Assembly (NCBI GenBank): GCA_963732005.1
Contig: CAVSXT010000005.1
Span: forward strand, 930,001 to 994,000
From: JASLEW01 sp963732005
Lineage (GTDB): Bacteria > Acidobacteriota > Thermoanaerobaculia > Multivoradales > UBA5704
DNA length: 64,000 nucleotides
Direction of reading: 5' to 3'
The notes below the pieces were generated by a model that was given only the letters and a program-made list of their open reading frames with translations, was not told where the DNA came from and made no database searches. The translations under genes were made by a program, and so were the position numbers. This document shows positions 1-11,111 of this stretch, piece by piece. Positions within the stretch are counted from its first letter, which is position 1. Every line of letters begins with the position of its first letter.

Positions 1-3000
1 TGCTTGCCGCCTTCGGGGTGCTGCTCGCTCGCTGGTCGGGCCATGACGAGGTGGTGATCGGCTCGCCGGTGGTCAACCGCGACCAGGTCGAGCTCGAGGG
101 CCTGATCGGGCTGTTCGTCGACATGGTCCCGCTGCGCATCGACCTGGCCGGAGAGCCCTCCTTCGAGCTGCTGTTGCCGCGGGTGCGCGACGTCGTTCAC
201 GCCGCGCACGAGCACCAGGCGCTGCCTTTCGAGAAGCTGATCACCGAGCTCAAGATCGAGCGCCAGGCCAACCGCAATCCCCTGTTCCAGGTGGTCTTCA
301 ATTTCGAGACCCAGGACGAGGCGCCGGCCGGCTTCGGCGAGCTGGCGCTCGCATCGCTCAAGCCGGCGGCCACCACCGCCAAGTTCGACCTGGCGCTCGG
401 CGTGGTGGAGCAGCGCGGCAAGCTCGCGGCGGTGTTCGAGTATGCCAGCGAGCTGTTCGCGGCGGCGACCATGCGGCAGCTGGCGGCATGCTTCGGCAGC
501 TTGCTCGCGGGCATCGCCGAGGACCCCTGCCGGCGGGTTTTCGAGCTGCCGCTGATGACCGCGGCCGAGCTGCTGCAGCTGGCCGGCCCGGCGGCGGCGC
601 CGGCCGGCGCCGTGGCACGCGGCACCTGCCTGCATGAGCTCTTCGCCGCCCAGGCGCGGCGCGCTCCCGGCGCCGTGGCGGTGGTGCACGAAGGCGAGCG
701 GCTGACCTACGGCGATCTCGACCGGCGGGCCGAACGGCTGGCGCGCCGCCTGCGGCCGCTGCTCCGCGGCCGCGAGCCGCGGGTCGCCATCTACCTCGAG
801 CGCCTCCGCCGGTCTGGTGGTGGCGCTGGTCGCCGCGGTCAAGGCCGGAGCTGCCTACGTGCCGCTCGACCCCGCGTATCCCCGGGAACGCCTCGAGCTG
901 CTGCTGCGCGACTGCGGCGCGCCGGTGGTGGTCACCGAGGCGCCCCTGGCCGGCAGCCTTCCCCCTTACCAGGGCGAGGTCCTGGACCTGGCAGGCGCCG
1001 AGGGCGGCTCGGGCGAGCATGGCGGCGCCGCCATCCCGGTCGAGCCGGCGCCGTCTGCAGTTGCCGCCGAGAGCCCGGCGTACGTGATCTACACCTCCGG
1101 CTCGACCGGGACGCCCAAGGGCGTCGTGGTCTCCCATTGGAACGTCGTGCGCCTTTTCGCCGCGACCCGGGAGTGGTTCCGCTTCGGCGCCGACGACGTC
1201 TGGACGCTGTTTCACTCCTGTGCCTTCGACTTCTCGGTCTGGGAGGTCTGGGGCGCCCTGCTCCATGGCGGCCGCCTGGTGGTGGTGCCGTACTGGGTGA
1301 GCCGCACGCCCGAGGCATTCCGCGAGCTGCTGCGGCGCGAGCGGGTGACGGTGCTCAACCAGACGCCTTCGGCGTTCTACCAGCTGGTGCGGGTCGAGCA
1401 GGCCGGTGGCGATCTGCATCGCCTCGACGCGCTGCGCTGGGTGATCTTCGGCGGCGAGGCGCTGGAGCCGCCGAAGCTCGCCGCCTGGCTCGGGCGGTAT
1501 GGCGAGCGCTCGCCGCGCCTGATCAACATGTACGGCATCACCGAGACCACGGTCCACGTCACCTTCCGGCCGCTGTCGCGGGCGGACCTGCAACCGGCGA
1601 CCGCCAGCCCCATCGGGGTGCCGATCCCAGACCTGCGTGTCCATCTGCTCGACCGGCGGGGCCAGCCGGTGCCGCCCGGCTTCCCGGGGGAGATCTGCGT
1701 CGCCGGCGAAGGCCTGGCACAGGGCTATCTGCGCCGCCCCGAGCTCACCGCCCAGCGCTTCGTGCCGGACCCCTTCGGCGGTGCCGCGGGCGGCCGGCTC
1801 TACCGCAGCGGCGACCTGGGCCGGCGGCGGCCGGGAGCCGGCAGCGAGGAGCTCGAGTACCTGGGGCGGGCCGACCGCCAGGTCAAGGTGAGGGGCTTTC
1901 GCATCGAGCCCGGCGAGATCGAGGCGGCGCTGGTCGCGCACCCCGGTCTGGCGAACGCGGCGGTGGTGGCGCGGCCGGCCGGCGACGGTCCGCCGCAGCT
2001 CATCGCCTATGTCGTCGCCGCCCCGGGGGCCGCGCCGCCGCCCGCGGCCGGCGAGCTGCGGGAGTTCCTGGCCGCGAAGCTCCCGGCCTACATGATCCCG
2101 GCCCGCTTCCTCGCTCTCGCCGCCCTGCCGCTGACCCCTCACGGCAAGCTGGACCGCCAGGCGCTGCCGGAGCCGGGGGGCGAGCGGCCCGAGCTCGAGG
2201 AAACCTGGGAAGCGCCGCGTACGCCGGTCGAGGAGATCCTGGCCGCGATCTGGTCCAGGGTCCTGGGAGCCGACCGGGTCGGGATCCATGACAACTTCTT
2301 TGCCCTGGGCGGGGACTCCATCCGCAGCCTGCAGGTGCTGACCGCTGCCCGCGAGCGCGGCATAACCCTGACCATCCTGCAGCTCTTCCAGCACCAGACC
2401 ATTGCGGCGCTGTCGCGCGAGCTGTCGCTCGCCGGCGACGGCACGCTGGCCGACCTGCGCTGCGAGCCCTTCAGCCTGATCGACGAGGAGGACCGCCGGC
2501 AGCTGCCGGACGACGTCGAAGACGCCTACCCGCTGGCCAGGCTGCAGGAAGGCATGCTCTACCACATGGCCATGCAGCCGGCGGATGCGCCCTACCACAA
2601 CGTCGACAGCTGGCTGCTCGCGGCGCGCTTCGTGCCGGACCTCTTCCGCACCGCCGTGCAGGAGGTGGTGGCACGCCATCCGGTGATGCGCACCTCCTTC
2701 GACCTGACTTCCTACTCGCAGCCGCTGCAGCTGGTCCATCGCCGGGCCGTGCTGCCGGTCGAGGTCGAGGACCTGCGCCAGGTGCCGGCGGCGGAGCAGC
2801 GGGCGCGCATTGCCGACTTCATGACCGGCGAGAAGCGCCGCCTCTTCGACTTCGCGGTGGCGCCGCAGCTCCGCTTCCACATCCACCTGCTGGGCGAGGA
2901 CCGCTTCCGGTTCACGCTGATCGAGAACCATGCGGTGTTCGACGGCTGGAGCCTGCACGCGACCTTGACCGAGATCTTCTCCCGCTATTTCGCCCTGCTG

Positions 3001-6000
3001 CAGGGCGCCCCCATGCCGGTGGCGGCGCCGCTCGCTCTCACCTTCCGGGACTTCGTCCACCTCGAGCGTCAGACGCTCGAGTCCGAGGTGGCCCGGCGGT
3101 ACTGGCGGCGGCAGCTGGAAGGTTCCGCGTTGACCGCGCTGCCGCGATGGCCGGTGGGCGACGCCGGTCCGGGTCCGCGCCACCGCGAGCTGGAGGTGCC
3201 GGTCCCGGAGGAGGTGTCGGCCGGCCTGCTGCGGTTGGCGCGGACGGCGGCGGTGCCGATCAAGAGCGTGCTGCTGGCGGCCCACCTGCACGTGCTGGGC
3301 CTGGTGAGCGGGCGGCGGGACGTGACCACCGGGGCGGTGTTCAACGGCCGGCCGGAGCAGCCGGAAGGCGAGGAGGTCCGAGGCCTCTTCCTCAACTCCC
3401 TGCCGATCCGGCTGGGTCTGCCGGGAGGCAGCTGGACGCAGCTGGTGAGCGAGGCGTTCGCGGCCGAGCTGGCGCTGCTGCCCTTCCGCCGCTTCCCTAC
3501 CAACGCCCTGCAGCGCGAGGCGGGCGGGCTGCCGCTGTTCGAGGTCCTGTTCAATTTCGTCAATTTCCATGTCGTCGAGAACCTGCTCACGGTGGGCGGG
3601 CTCGAGGTGCTCGAGTTTCAGGGCTTCGAAGGGACCGGCTATCCGCTGCACGTGACCTTCACGCCCCGCGTCCGGCTGACGCTCGAATACGACGCGACCA
3701 TGCTGCCGCAGGCCGAAGCGGCATGGATCGGCGGGTTCTACGGGCGCACCCTCGAGGCGATGAGCGGCGACCCGGAGGGCCGCTACGACGCACCGCAGCT
3801 GCTCGCGGCGGCCGAGCGCGATCAGCTCCTCGCGGCAGCGGCGGCGGCGCCGGCGCCGCCGGCGAGTCTGCTCACCGCGCTGCCGGCCGCGGACCGCGAG
3901 CGCCTGCCGGCGGACGTCGAGGACGCCTACCCCCTCACCCTGCTGCAGGCCGGGATGCTGTACGAGCTTGCCGGTTCGCAGACGGACCCGCGTCACCTCG
4001 AAGTCGCAAGCTGGCGGCTGCGGCTGCGCTTCTCCGCGGCGGCGCTGCGCGAGGCGGCGCGGCGGGTGGCGGCGCGCCATCCGCTGCTGCGCACCTCCTT
4101 CGATCTCGGGGCCAGCGAGCCGCTGCAGCGGGTGCACGCGCGGGTGGAGCCGCTGCTCGCCGTGGCGGACCTCCGGGCTCTGCCCGCGGCCGGTCGGGAG
4201 CGGCAGGTCGCCGCCTGGCTCGCCGCCTTCAGGCGGCGGCCCTTCGAGGCGGCGACGGCGCCGCACCTCGCCCTGCACGTCGGCGTGCTCGGGCCGGAAG
4301 AGATCCAGCTCACCGTCACCCACAGCCACGCCATCCTCGACGACCACAGCCGGCAGGCGACACTGAGCGAGCTGCTCAGGCTGCATGCGGCGCTGCTGCG
4401 CGGCGAGCGGCCGCCGGCCGCGGCGCCGCTCGCCGCGAGCTACCGCGATTTCGTGGCGCTCGAGCGGCAAGCGCTTGCCGCGGCCGCCGCCGAGAGCTTC
4501 TGGGAAGGGTTGCTGGCCGGCGCGCCGCCCACCGCCCTGCCGGTCTGGCCCGGCTGGCCGCTGCTCCGGGAGACGCCACGGGTACGGGTGATGCCGCTGA
4601 GCCTGCCGCCGGCGCTGGGCGATGGACTGCAGGCGCTGGGGCGGCAGGCGGCGGCGCCGCTCGCCGCCATCCTCCTCGCGGCCCACCTCAAGGCGCTGGC
4701 GCTGGCCGCGGCGGAGAGCGACGTCGTCACCGGGCTGGTGGCCGACGGGCGGCTCGAGGCGGCGGGCGGCGACGAGGTCCGCGGGCAGTTCCTCAACACC
4801 GTGCCGCTACGGCTGGCGCTCGCACCCGGCTCGTGGCTCGACCTGGTCCGTGCCGCCGAGCACGCCTGGCGCGAGGTCTTGCCTCACCAGCGCTACCCGC
4901 ACGCCGCCCTGCAGCGCCGCCGGCGGGACCAGCCGCTGTTCGAGACGACCTTCCGCTTCACTCCCTTCGATCCGGCCCACGACCTGGCGGACGACCTGGT
5001 GCGGGCGGGCGAGCTGTCCATCGCGGGATTTGCAAGGTCCGTCAGCAGCGGTTTCCAGCTGGCGGTGAGCTTCAGCCGGCGAAGCCGTGGCGATGGCCTG
5101 CGCTGCGAGCTCGCCTACGACTCGCACCGCCTGCCGGTCCGGCAGGCAGCCGCCTACGGCGAGCTCCTGTTGCAGGCGCTGGCCGCGATGACCGCGGAGC
5201 CCGGGGAGCCGCACCAGGCGCTGTCGCCGCTCTCCGGTCCCGAGCGCCAGCAACAGCTGATCGAGTGGAACGACACCGCCGCCGCGGTGCCGAGCGCGGC
5301 GCGCCTGGCGCCGGCGGCCGAGAGCATCCACGAGCTCTTCGAGTGGCAGGCGGCGTTGCGGCCCGAGGCGCCGGCGGTCGCCGGGCAAGGGGTGATGCTG
5401 CGCTACGGCGAGCTCGCGGCGCGATCCCACCGGCTGGCGCGGCGGCTGCGGCGGCTCGGCGTGGGGCCGGAGGTGCGGGTGGCGCTGTGCGTCGAGCGGA
5501 CGCCGGACATGGTGGTGGCGCTGCTCGCCATCCTCGAGGCGGGCGGCGCCTATGTGCCGCTCGACGCCGCGCACCCGCCGGCGCGGCTGGCGCTGGTGCT
5601 CGAGGACAGCGCGCCGGCCGTGCTGGTGACCGATGAGGGCTCGCTGCAGCGGCTGCGATCGGCGGCCCCGGGCGGCGACGCCGCCGCCGAGCGCGCCGGC
5701 GGGCCGCGGGTGGTCCGCCTGGATCGCCCGGAAGAGTGGGGAGCGGCAGCGGACGCCACGGTCCGGCCGGCGCGGCCGGCGGCGCCGCCCGGGAGCCTGG
5801 CCTACGTCATCTACACCTCGGGCTCGACCGGCCGGCCGAAAGGAGTCGAGCTGCCGCACCGGGCGCTGGTCAACTTCCTGAGCGCCATGGCGGAGCGGAC
5901 GGGGCTCGGCCCGCGCGACGTGGTGCCGGCGCTGACCACGCTGACCTTCGACATCGCCGGCCTCGAGATCTACCTGCCGCTGGCGGTGGGAGCGCGGGTG

Positions 6001-8094
6001 GAGATCCTGGACCGGGAAGAGGCCGCCGACGGCAACCGGCTGGCCGCGCGGCTGGCCGCGGCCGGCGTGACCCTGATGCAGGCGACGCCGGCAGGTTGGC
6101 GCCTGCTGGTGGAGTCGGGCTGGGAGGGCCAGCCGGGGCTCAAGGGGCTGTGCGGCGGCGAGGCGCTGCCACGGGAGCTGGCGGCGGCGCTGCGCGAGCG
6201 CGGCGTCGAGCTGTGGAACGTCTACGGGCCCACCGAGACCGCGGTCTGGTCGACGGCCGGACCGGTGCCGGCAGCCCCTGCCGCGATCGACCTCGGGCGT
6301 CCGCTGGCCAACACCCGCCTCTACGTGGTGGACCGCCGGCTCGAGCCGGTGACGGCCGGCATTGCCGGCGAGCTGTTGATCGGCGGCGCCGGCGTGGCGC
6401 GGGGCTACTGGCGGCGGCCGGAGCTGACCGCCGAGCGCTTCGTGCCCGACCCCTGGGGCATGGCGCCGGGGGACCGCCTGTACCGGACCGGTGACCTGGT
6501 GCGCCGGCGGCGCGGCGGCGAGATCGAGTTCCTGGGCAGGATCGACCACCAGGTCAAGGTCCGCGGCCACCGCATCGAGCCGGCGGAGATCGAGGCGGCG
6601 CTTGCCCGGCTGCCGGGAGTGCGCGAGAGCGTGGTGGTGGCTCGCCTGGACACCGGCGACACCCGGTTGGTCGCCTACGTGGTGCCGGCGCCGGGCGCGG
6701 CGGCGACCGGCGACGAGCTGCGCCGCGCGCTCGGCGACACGCTGCCGCCCTACATGGTGCCGGCCGCCGTCGTGGTGCTGGCGGCGCTGCCGCGGACCGC
6801 CAACGGCAAGCTCGACCGCCAGGCTCTGCCGCCCCCCGGGATGAGCCTCGCCGAGCGCGAGCTGACGCCGCCGCGCACCCCGATCCAACTGCAGCTCACC
6901 CATCTCTGGGAGGAGGTCCTGACGGTGCGCCCGATCGGCATCCGTGACGACTTCTTCGAGCTCGGCGGCGACTCGATGCTCGCCGTCCGCCTGGTGGCGC
7001 TGATCCGCAAGCGGCTGGGCCGGAACCTGCCGATCTCCACCCTGGTGACCGCCAGGACGGTGGAGGATCTGGCCAAGCTGCTCGAGGAGAAGACCGAGGG
7101 CCGCCGGCGCCACCTGGTGGCGATCCAGCCGCGCGGCACCAAGCCCGCCGTGTACTGGATGCACCCTGGTCACGGCAACATCGTCTGCTACCTCGACCTG
7201 GCGCGCCATCTCGGCACGGACCAGCCGACCTATGGCCTGCAGGCGCTGGACATGGACGACGGCGTCGACCCGTTCGCCGACATCGAGGGGATGGCGGCGC
7301 GCTACGTCGCGGAGATCCGCCAGCACCAGCCGAGCGGCCCCTATCTCATCGGCGGCTGGTCCCTGGGTGGGGTCATCGCCTACGAGGTGGCCCAGCAGCT
7401 CACCCAGGCGGGCGAGGAGGTGGCCGCGCTCCTGCTGCTGGACTGCAGCCTGCCGGTGATCGCCTCGAGCCTCTCCGCGATCAGCCCGTCGCTGATGCGT
7501 TCGTATCTGTTGATCGACCATGTCCGCGACGCCGCCGCGGCGGCCGGCAAGGAGCCGCCGCCGCTGACGCCCTACGACATCGACGGGCTGACGATGGACG
7601 CACAGCTCGACCTGCTGGTGGGAGAGCTGGAAAAGCGGGACGCGGTGCCGCTCGGAGTCGACAGGGAGACGCTGCGCCGCTATTTCGAGATCCGCCTGGC
7701 GCGGATCGACGCGCAGAACCGCTACGTGCCGCGGCCCTATCCGGGCCGCATCACGCTGATCAAGACCACCACGCTGAACCTGGGGATCACGCTGCGCGAG
7801 ATGCGCAAGATGTACGCCGACGCCATGCTCAATCACCCCACCTACGGCTGGGGCGACCTCACTCCGGAGCCGGTCGAGGTGCGGACCGTCCCCGGGCACC
7901 ACGAATCGATGGTGCGGGAGCCGCACGTGCGAGTGCTGGCCGAGGAGGTGCGCGCCTCGCTCGGCGCCGTCGAGGAGCGCCTGCGCTCGCGGGCGGTGGC
8001 GGCGCCAGGGGAGCCGCGGGTAGAGCTGCCCACGCCCTGTCGCGGCACTACACATGAGATGGAGCTCCCGACGACCGGAGGAATCATGCCATGA
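1..8094 (+). CDS. Nonribosomal peptide synthetase, C-terminal part (C-A-PCP-C-C-A-PCP-TE), 5' partial, one frameshift
   Basis: The gene is already open at base 1. Visible order: end of a condensation domain (C5-C7 motifs IGLFVDMVPLRI and RNPLFQVVFNFE, to ~590); adenylation A1 (~625-2150; YTSGSTGTPKG, GKLDRQ); carrier PCP1 (LGGDS, Ser codon 2317); two back-to-back condensation domains C2 (~2490-3800) and C3 (~3890-5250); A2 (~5320-6840); PCP2 (Ser 6973); type I thioesterase (GWSLGG, Ser 7360; GHHES, His ~7900). Specificity residues read by hand give DFWNIGMVHK for A1, the classic Thr code, and DILQCGVVWK for A2, Gly-like. C2 has NHAVFDG and C3 SHAILDD instead of HHxxxDG; the second His is kept in both. 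There is no epimerase domain. The frame shifts near 804: one extra base in CGCCTCCGCC separates LTYGDL...VAIYLER from GLVVALVAAVKAG. The stop overlaps the next ATG (ATGA), so translation is probably coupled. Family certain; substrates inferred. Confidence 0.93.
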
Positions 8095-9449
8095 CCGTCA
8101 TCGACCATCGCGAAACCTCGTCCGGCCGCGGCGCGATCCCGGCGCAGCGGCACGCCGGCGCCGGCACCGAGGTCTTCGAGCGGCTGGAATCGGAGGTCCG
8201 CATCTATTGCCGGTCGTTCCCGGCGGTCTTCGTCGCGGCCCGCGGCTACCGGCTGATCGACGAGACCGGCCGCGAGTACGTCGATTTCGTCAGCGGCGCC
8301 GGCTCGCTCAACTATGGGCACAACCACCCGGTCTTCAAGCGGCGGCTGATCGAGTACCTGGAGCAAGACGGCATCACCAATTCGCTGGACATGTACACGG
8401 CCGCCAAGCGGGAGTTCCTCGAGCGCTTCGAGGAGCTGATCCTGCACCCGCGCGGGCTGCGCTACCGGGTGCAGTTCACGGGTCCCACCGGCGCCAACGC
8501 GGTCGAGGCGGCGCTCAAGCTGGCGCGCAAAATCAAGCGCCGCACCGAGGTCTTCCATTTCACCAATTCCTACCACGGTCTCTCCCTGGGCGCCCTGGCG
8601 GTGACCGGCAACCGCACCAAGCGCCTCGCCGCCGGAGTGCCCTTGGACCACGCCACGGTGCTGCCCTTCGACGGCCACCCGGCAGGGCGCGGCGACTCGC
8701 TGGCGCAGCTCGAGGCGCTGCTCGGCGATCCCAGCAGCGGCCTCGACCAGCCCGCGGCGGTGATCGTCGAGACCGTGCAGGCCGAGGGCGGCGTCAACGT
8801 GGCGAGCCGGGATTGGCTGCGGCGCCTGGCAGAGTTGGTGCGCGCCGCCGATGCGCTGCTCATCGTCGACGACATCCAGCTCGGATGCGGGCGTTCCGGC
8901 AAGTTCTTCAGCTTCGAGGAGGCGGGCCTCGAGCCCGACCTCGTCTGCCTCTCCAAATCGATCGGCGGCTTCGGGCTGCCGATGGCGCTGCTGCTGATCA
9001 AGCCGGAGCTGGACGCCTGGAGCCCGGGGGAGCATACCGGCACCTTCCGCGGCAACAATCTCGCCTTCGTCGCCGCCACCGCGGCCCTCGAGCACTACTG
9101 GCGGGACAACGGCTTCTGCCGGGAGGTGGCACGAAAGTCGAAGCTGGCGCAGCGCCGGCTGCAGCAGCTGGCGGCGGCGCGCCCCGGCGCCGGGGCGGCG
9201 GTGCGTGGCCGCGGCCTCATCCTCGGTCTGGCGCTGCCGGCGCCGGGAATGGCCACGGCGGTGGCACGAGCCGCCTTCGCCCGCGGCCTGGTGATCGAGA
9301 CCGCCGGGCCGCGGGATGAGGTGCTCAAGATCATGCCGCCGCTGATCATCGACGATGACGGGTTGCGGCAGGGGCTGGACACGATCGCCGCGGCGCTCGA
9401 CGAGGTCCTGGCGCCGCGGGATCGAAGCCGCAGAAAGGCCAACCCATGA
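8091..9449 (+). CDS. ectB: Diaminobutyrate--2-oxoglutarate aminotransferase (EctB-type, class III)
   Basis: PLP-dependent class III aminotransferase that converts aspartate-semialdehyde plus an amino donor to L-2,4-diaminobutyrate (Dab). The 452-residue protein follows the EctB/DABA-aminotransferase pattern along its length: VRIYCRSFP, GAGSLNYGHNHP, DMYTAAKREFLE, FTGPTGANAVEAALKLAR, IVDDIQLGCGRSGKFF, then SKSIGGFGLPM with the Schiff-base lysine, and HTGTFRGNN. No ectA or ectC follows, and the ATG overlaps the NRPS stop by 4 bp, so it should supply Dab as a peptide building block rather than make ectoine. The two A domains visible here do not look Dab-specific, so the Dab-using modules would lie upstream of the window. 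Its own stop overlaps the exporter start (ATGA at 9446-9449). Start GTG/ATG alternatives are not needed; ATG 8091 fits the family length. Confidence 0.92.
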   Translation: MTVIDHRETSSGRGAIPAQRHAGAGTEVFERLESEVRIYCRSFPAVFVAARGYRLIDETGREYVDFVSGAGSLNYGHNHPVFKRRLIEYLEQDGITNSLDMYTAAKREFLERFEELILHPRGLRYRVQFTGPTGANAVEAALKLARKIKRRTEVFHFTNSYHGLSLGALAVTGNRTKRLAAGVPLDHATVLPFDGHPAGRGDSLAQLEALLGDPSSGLDQPAAVIVETVQAEGGVNVASRDWLRRLAELVRAADALLIVDDIQLGCGRSGKFFSFEEAGLEPDLVCLSKSIGGFGLPMALLLIKPELDAWSPGEHTGTFRGNNLAFVAATAALEHYWRDNGFCREVARKSKLAQRRLQQLAAARPGAGAAVRGRGLILGLALPAPGMATAVARAAFARGLVIETAGPRDEVLKIMPPLIIDDDGLRQGLDTIAAALDEVLAPRDRSRRKANP

Positions 9450-11101
9450 GGATCATCAAGTTCCTGCTCCGCTTCTCGAAAGGCACGGCGGGGCTGGCCA
9501 TCGTGGCGGGTGCGATGAGCGGTGCCAGCAGCGCCGTGCTGCTGGCCCTGGTCAGCTCGCTGCTCGCCGCCAGGGTCGCGCCCGCCGCGCGGCTGTGGAC
9601 GTTCGCGGCGCTGTGCCTGCTGGTGCCGGCCAGCCGCGTCGCTTCCGAGCTGCTGCTCGCCCATCTCGGGCAGGGGACCATCCTGCAGCTCCGCGGCGAG
9701 CTCAGCCGCCGCCTGCTGTCGGTGCCGCTCCGCCGGCTCGAGGAGCTGGGACCGGCTCGCCTGCTGGCGGTGCTCAGCGAGGACGTGGCGAGCATCGGCA
9801 ATGCGGTCGCCCTGGTCCCCGGCATCTGCGTGAGCGCCGCCATCACGCTGGGCGGCCTGATCTTTCTCGGCTGGCTGTCGTGGCGCAGCCTGCTGGTGGC
9901 GCTGGCCTTCGTGGCGATCGGCGTCGCCGGCTACCAGCTGCCGGCGATACGGGCGATGGCCTTCATCCGCCAAGCACGCGGCCTGCACGACGAGCTCTAC
10001 CGCCACCTGCGGGCGCTGACCGACGGCCTCAAGGAGCTGAAGATGCACGGGCTGCGGCGCGAGGCGTTCTTCTCCCGCGAGCTGCTGGCCACCGCGTCCG
10101 ATTTCCGCGATGCCAACGAGACGGCGATAAGGATCTACACCTACGCCGCCAACTGGGGGCAGCTGGTGCTCTTTGCCGTCATCGGCTGGCTGCTGTTCGG
10201 CATGCCCGGCGCCGGCGCCGTCGAGCGCTCGGTGGTCATCGGCTACACCCTGACCCTGCTGTTCCTGATCAACCCGATCAGCTTCATCCTCACCTCGGCC
10301 CCGGTCTTCAGCCGCGGCAACGTCGGCCTCGATCGGGTGGAGAAGCTGGGAGTCGATCTGTCGGGTGACGCGCTCGACCCGTCGCGCGAGCTCGAGGCGC
10401 CGCCGCAGCGTGCGTGGCGCCGGCTGGAGCTGTCCGGCATCACCCATACCTACCGGCGCGAAGGCGACGACATGGATTTCGTCCTGGGACCGATCGATCT
10501 CGCGCTGGTGCCGGGAGAGCTGGTGTTCGTGGCGGGCGCCAACGGCAGCGGCAAGACCACGCTGGTGAAGCTCCTGGTCGGCCTCTATCTTCCCGACCTC
10601 GGCGAGATCCGGCTCGACGGCAAGACGGTGGACGACGAGGGCCGCGACGCCTACCGGCAGAATTTCGCGGTCGTGTTCTCGGATTTCCACCTCTTCCAGA
10701 ATCTGCTTGGGCTCGAGCGGCCCGAGCTCGATGCCGAGGCGCGCGGGTATCTGGCCGCGCTGCGCCTGCAGAACAAGGTGCGGGTCGAGGAGGGCAGGCT
10801 CTCGACCACCGAGCTCTCGCAAGGGCAGCGCAAACGGCTGGCGCTGCTCACCGCCTTCCTGGAGGACCGGCCGATCTACGTCTTCGACGAGTGGGCGGCG
10901 GACCAGGATCCGATGTTCAAGGAGATCTTCTACAACCAGCTCCTGCCGGCGCTCAAGGCACGCGGTAAGACCGCCCTGGTGGTCACCCACGATGACCGCT
11001 ACTACGACGTCTGCGATCGGCTGGTCAAGCTGGAGGACGGCCGGATCGCCAGCGACACGTGGACCCAGGCCGACGTCATTCCGCTCCGCGTCAGGGACTG
11101 A
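9446..11101 (+). CDS. Cyclic peptide export ABC transporter (PvdE/SyrD type, fused TMD-NBD)
   Basis: Half-size ABC exporter of the cyclic-peptide/siderophore export family. The N-terminal ~300 residues hold hydrophobic segments typical of the exporter membrane domain (for example near residues 14-36, 45-65 and 125-160). The nucleotide-binding domain follows, with Walker A GANGSGKTT, the short signature LSQGQRKRLALL, Walker B YVFDEWAADQDP and the H-loop VVTHDDRYY. The DEWAADQDP form is characteristic of PvdE/SyrD-like exporters. It should work as a homodimer in the inner membrane and move the finished or precursor peptide out of the cytoplasm. It sits between two precursor-supply genes and is translationally coupled to the aminotransferase by a 4-bp overlap, so it is part of the peptide operon. 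Confidence 0.93.
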   Translation: MRIIKFLLRFSKGTAGLAIVAGAMSGASSAVLLALVSSLLAARVAPAARLWTFAALCLLVPASRVASELLLAHLGQGTILQLRGELSRRLLSVPLRRLEELGPARLLAVLSEDVASIGNAVALVPGICVSAAITLGGLIFLGWLSWRSLLVALAFVAIGVAGYQLPAIRAMAFIRQARGLHDELYRHLRALTDGLKELKMHGLRREAFFSRELLATASDFRDANETAIRIYTYAANWGQLVLFAVIGWLLFGMPGAGAVERSVVIGYTLTLLFLINPISFILTSAPVFSRGNVGLDRVEKLGVDLSGDALDPSRELEAPPQRAWRRLELSGITHTYRREGDDMDFVLGPIDLALVPGELVFVAGANGSGKTTLVKLLVGLYLPDLGEIRLDGKTVDDEGRDAYRQNFAVVFSDFHLFQNLLGLERPELDAEARGYLAALRLQNKVRVEEGRLSTTELSQGQRKRLALLTAFLEDRPIYVFDEWAADQDPMFKEIFYNQLLPALKARGKTALVVTHDDRYYDVCDRLVKLEDGRIASDTWTQADVIPLRVRD

Positions 11102-11111
11102 GGGGGTACTC

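Noticed and set aside
358..4686. Very long minus-strand open frames opposite the NRPS (also 4807-8055)
   Set aside because: Arg/Gly/Gln/His-rich with no domain signs; mirror images of high-GC coding DNA whose opposite strand encodes recognisable NRPS domains.
817..8094. Treating the NRPS as two genes split at ~804
   Set aside because: The split falls inside one adenylation domain between motifs A1 and A2, and GTG 817 has no ribosome site; one frameshifted gene explains it better.
8091..9449. Part of an ectoine operon
   Set aside because: No ectA or ectC adjoining, and the gene overlaps the NRPS stop and the exporter start.
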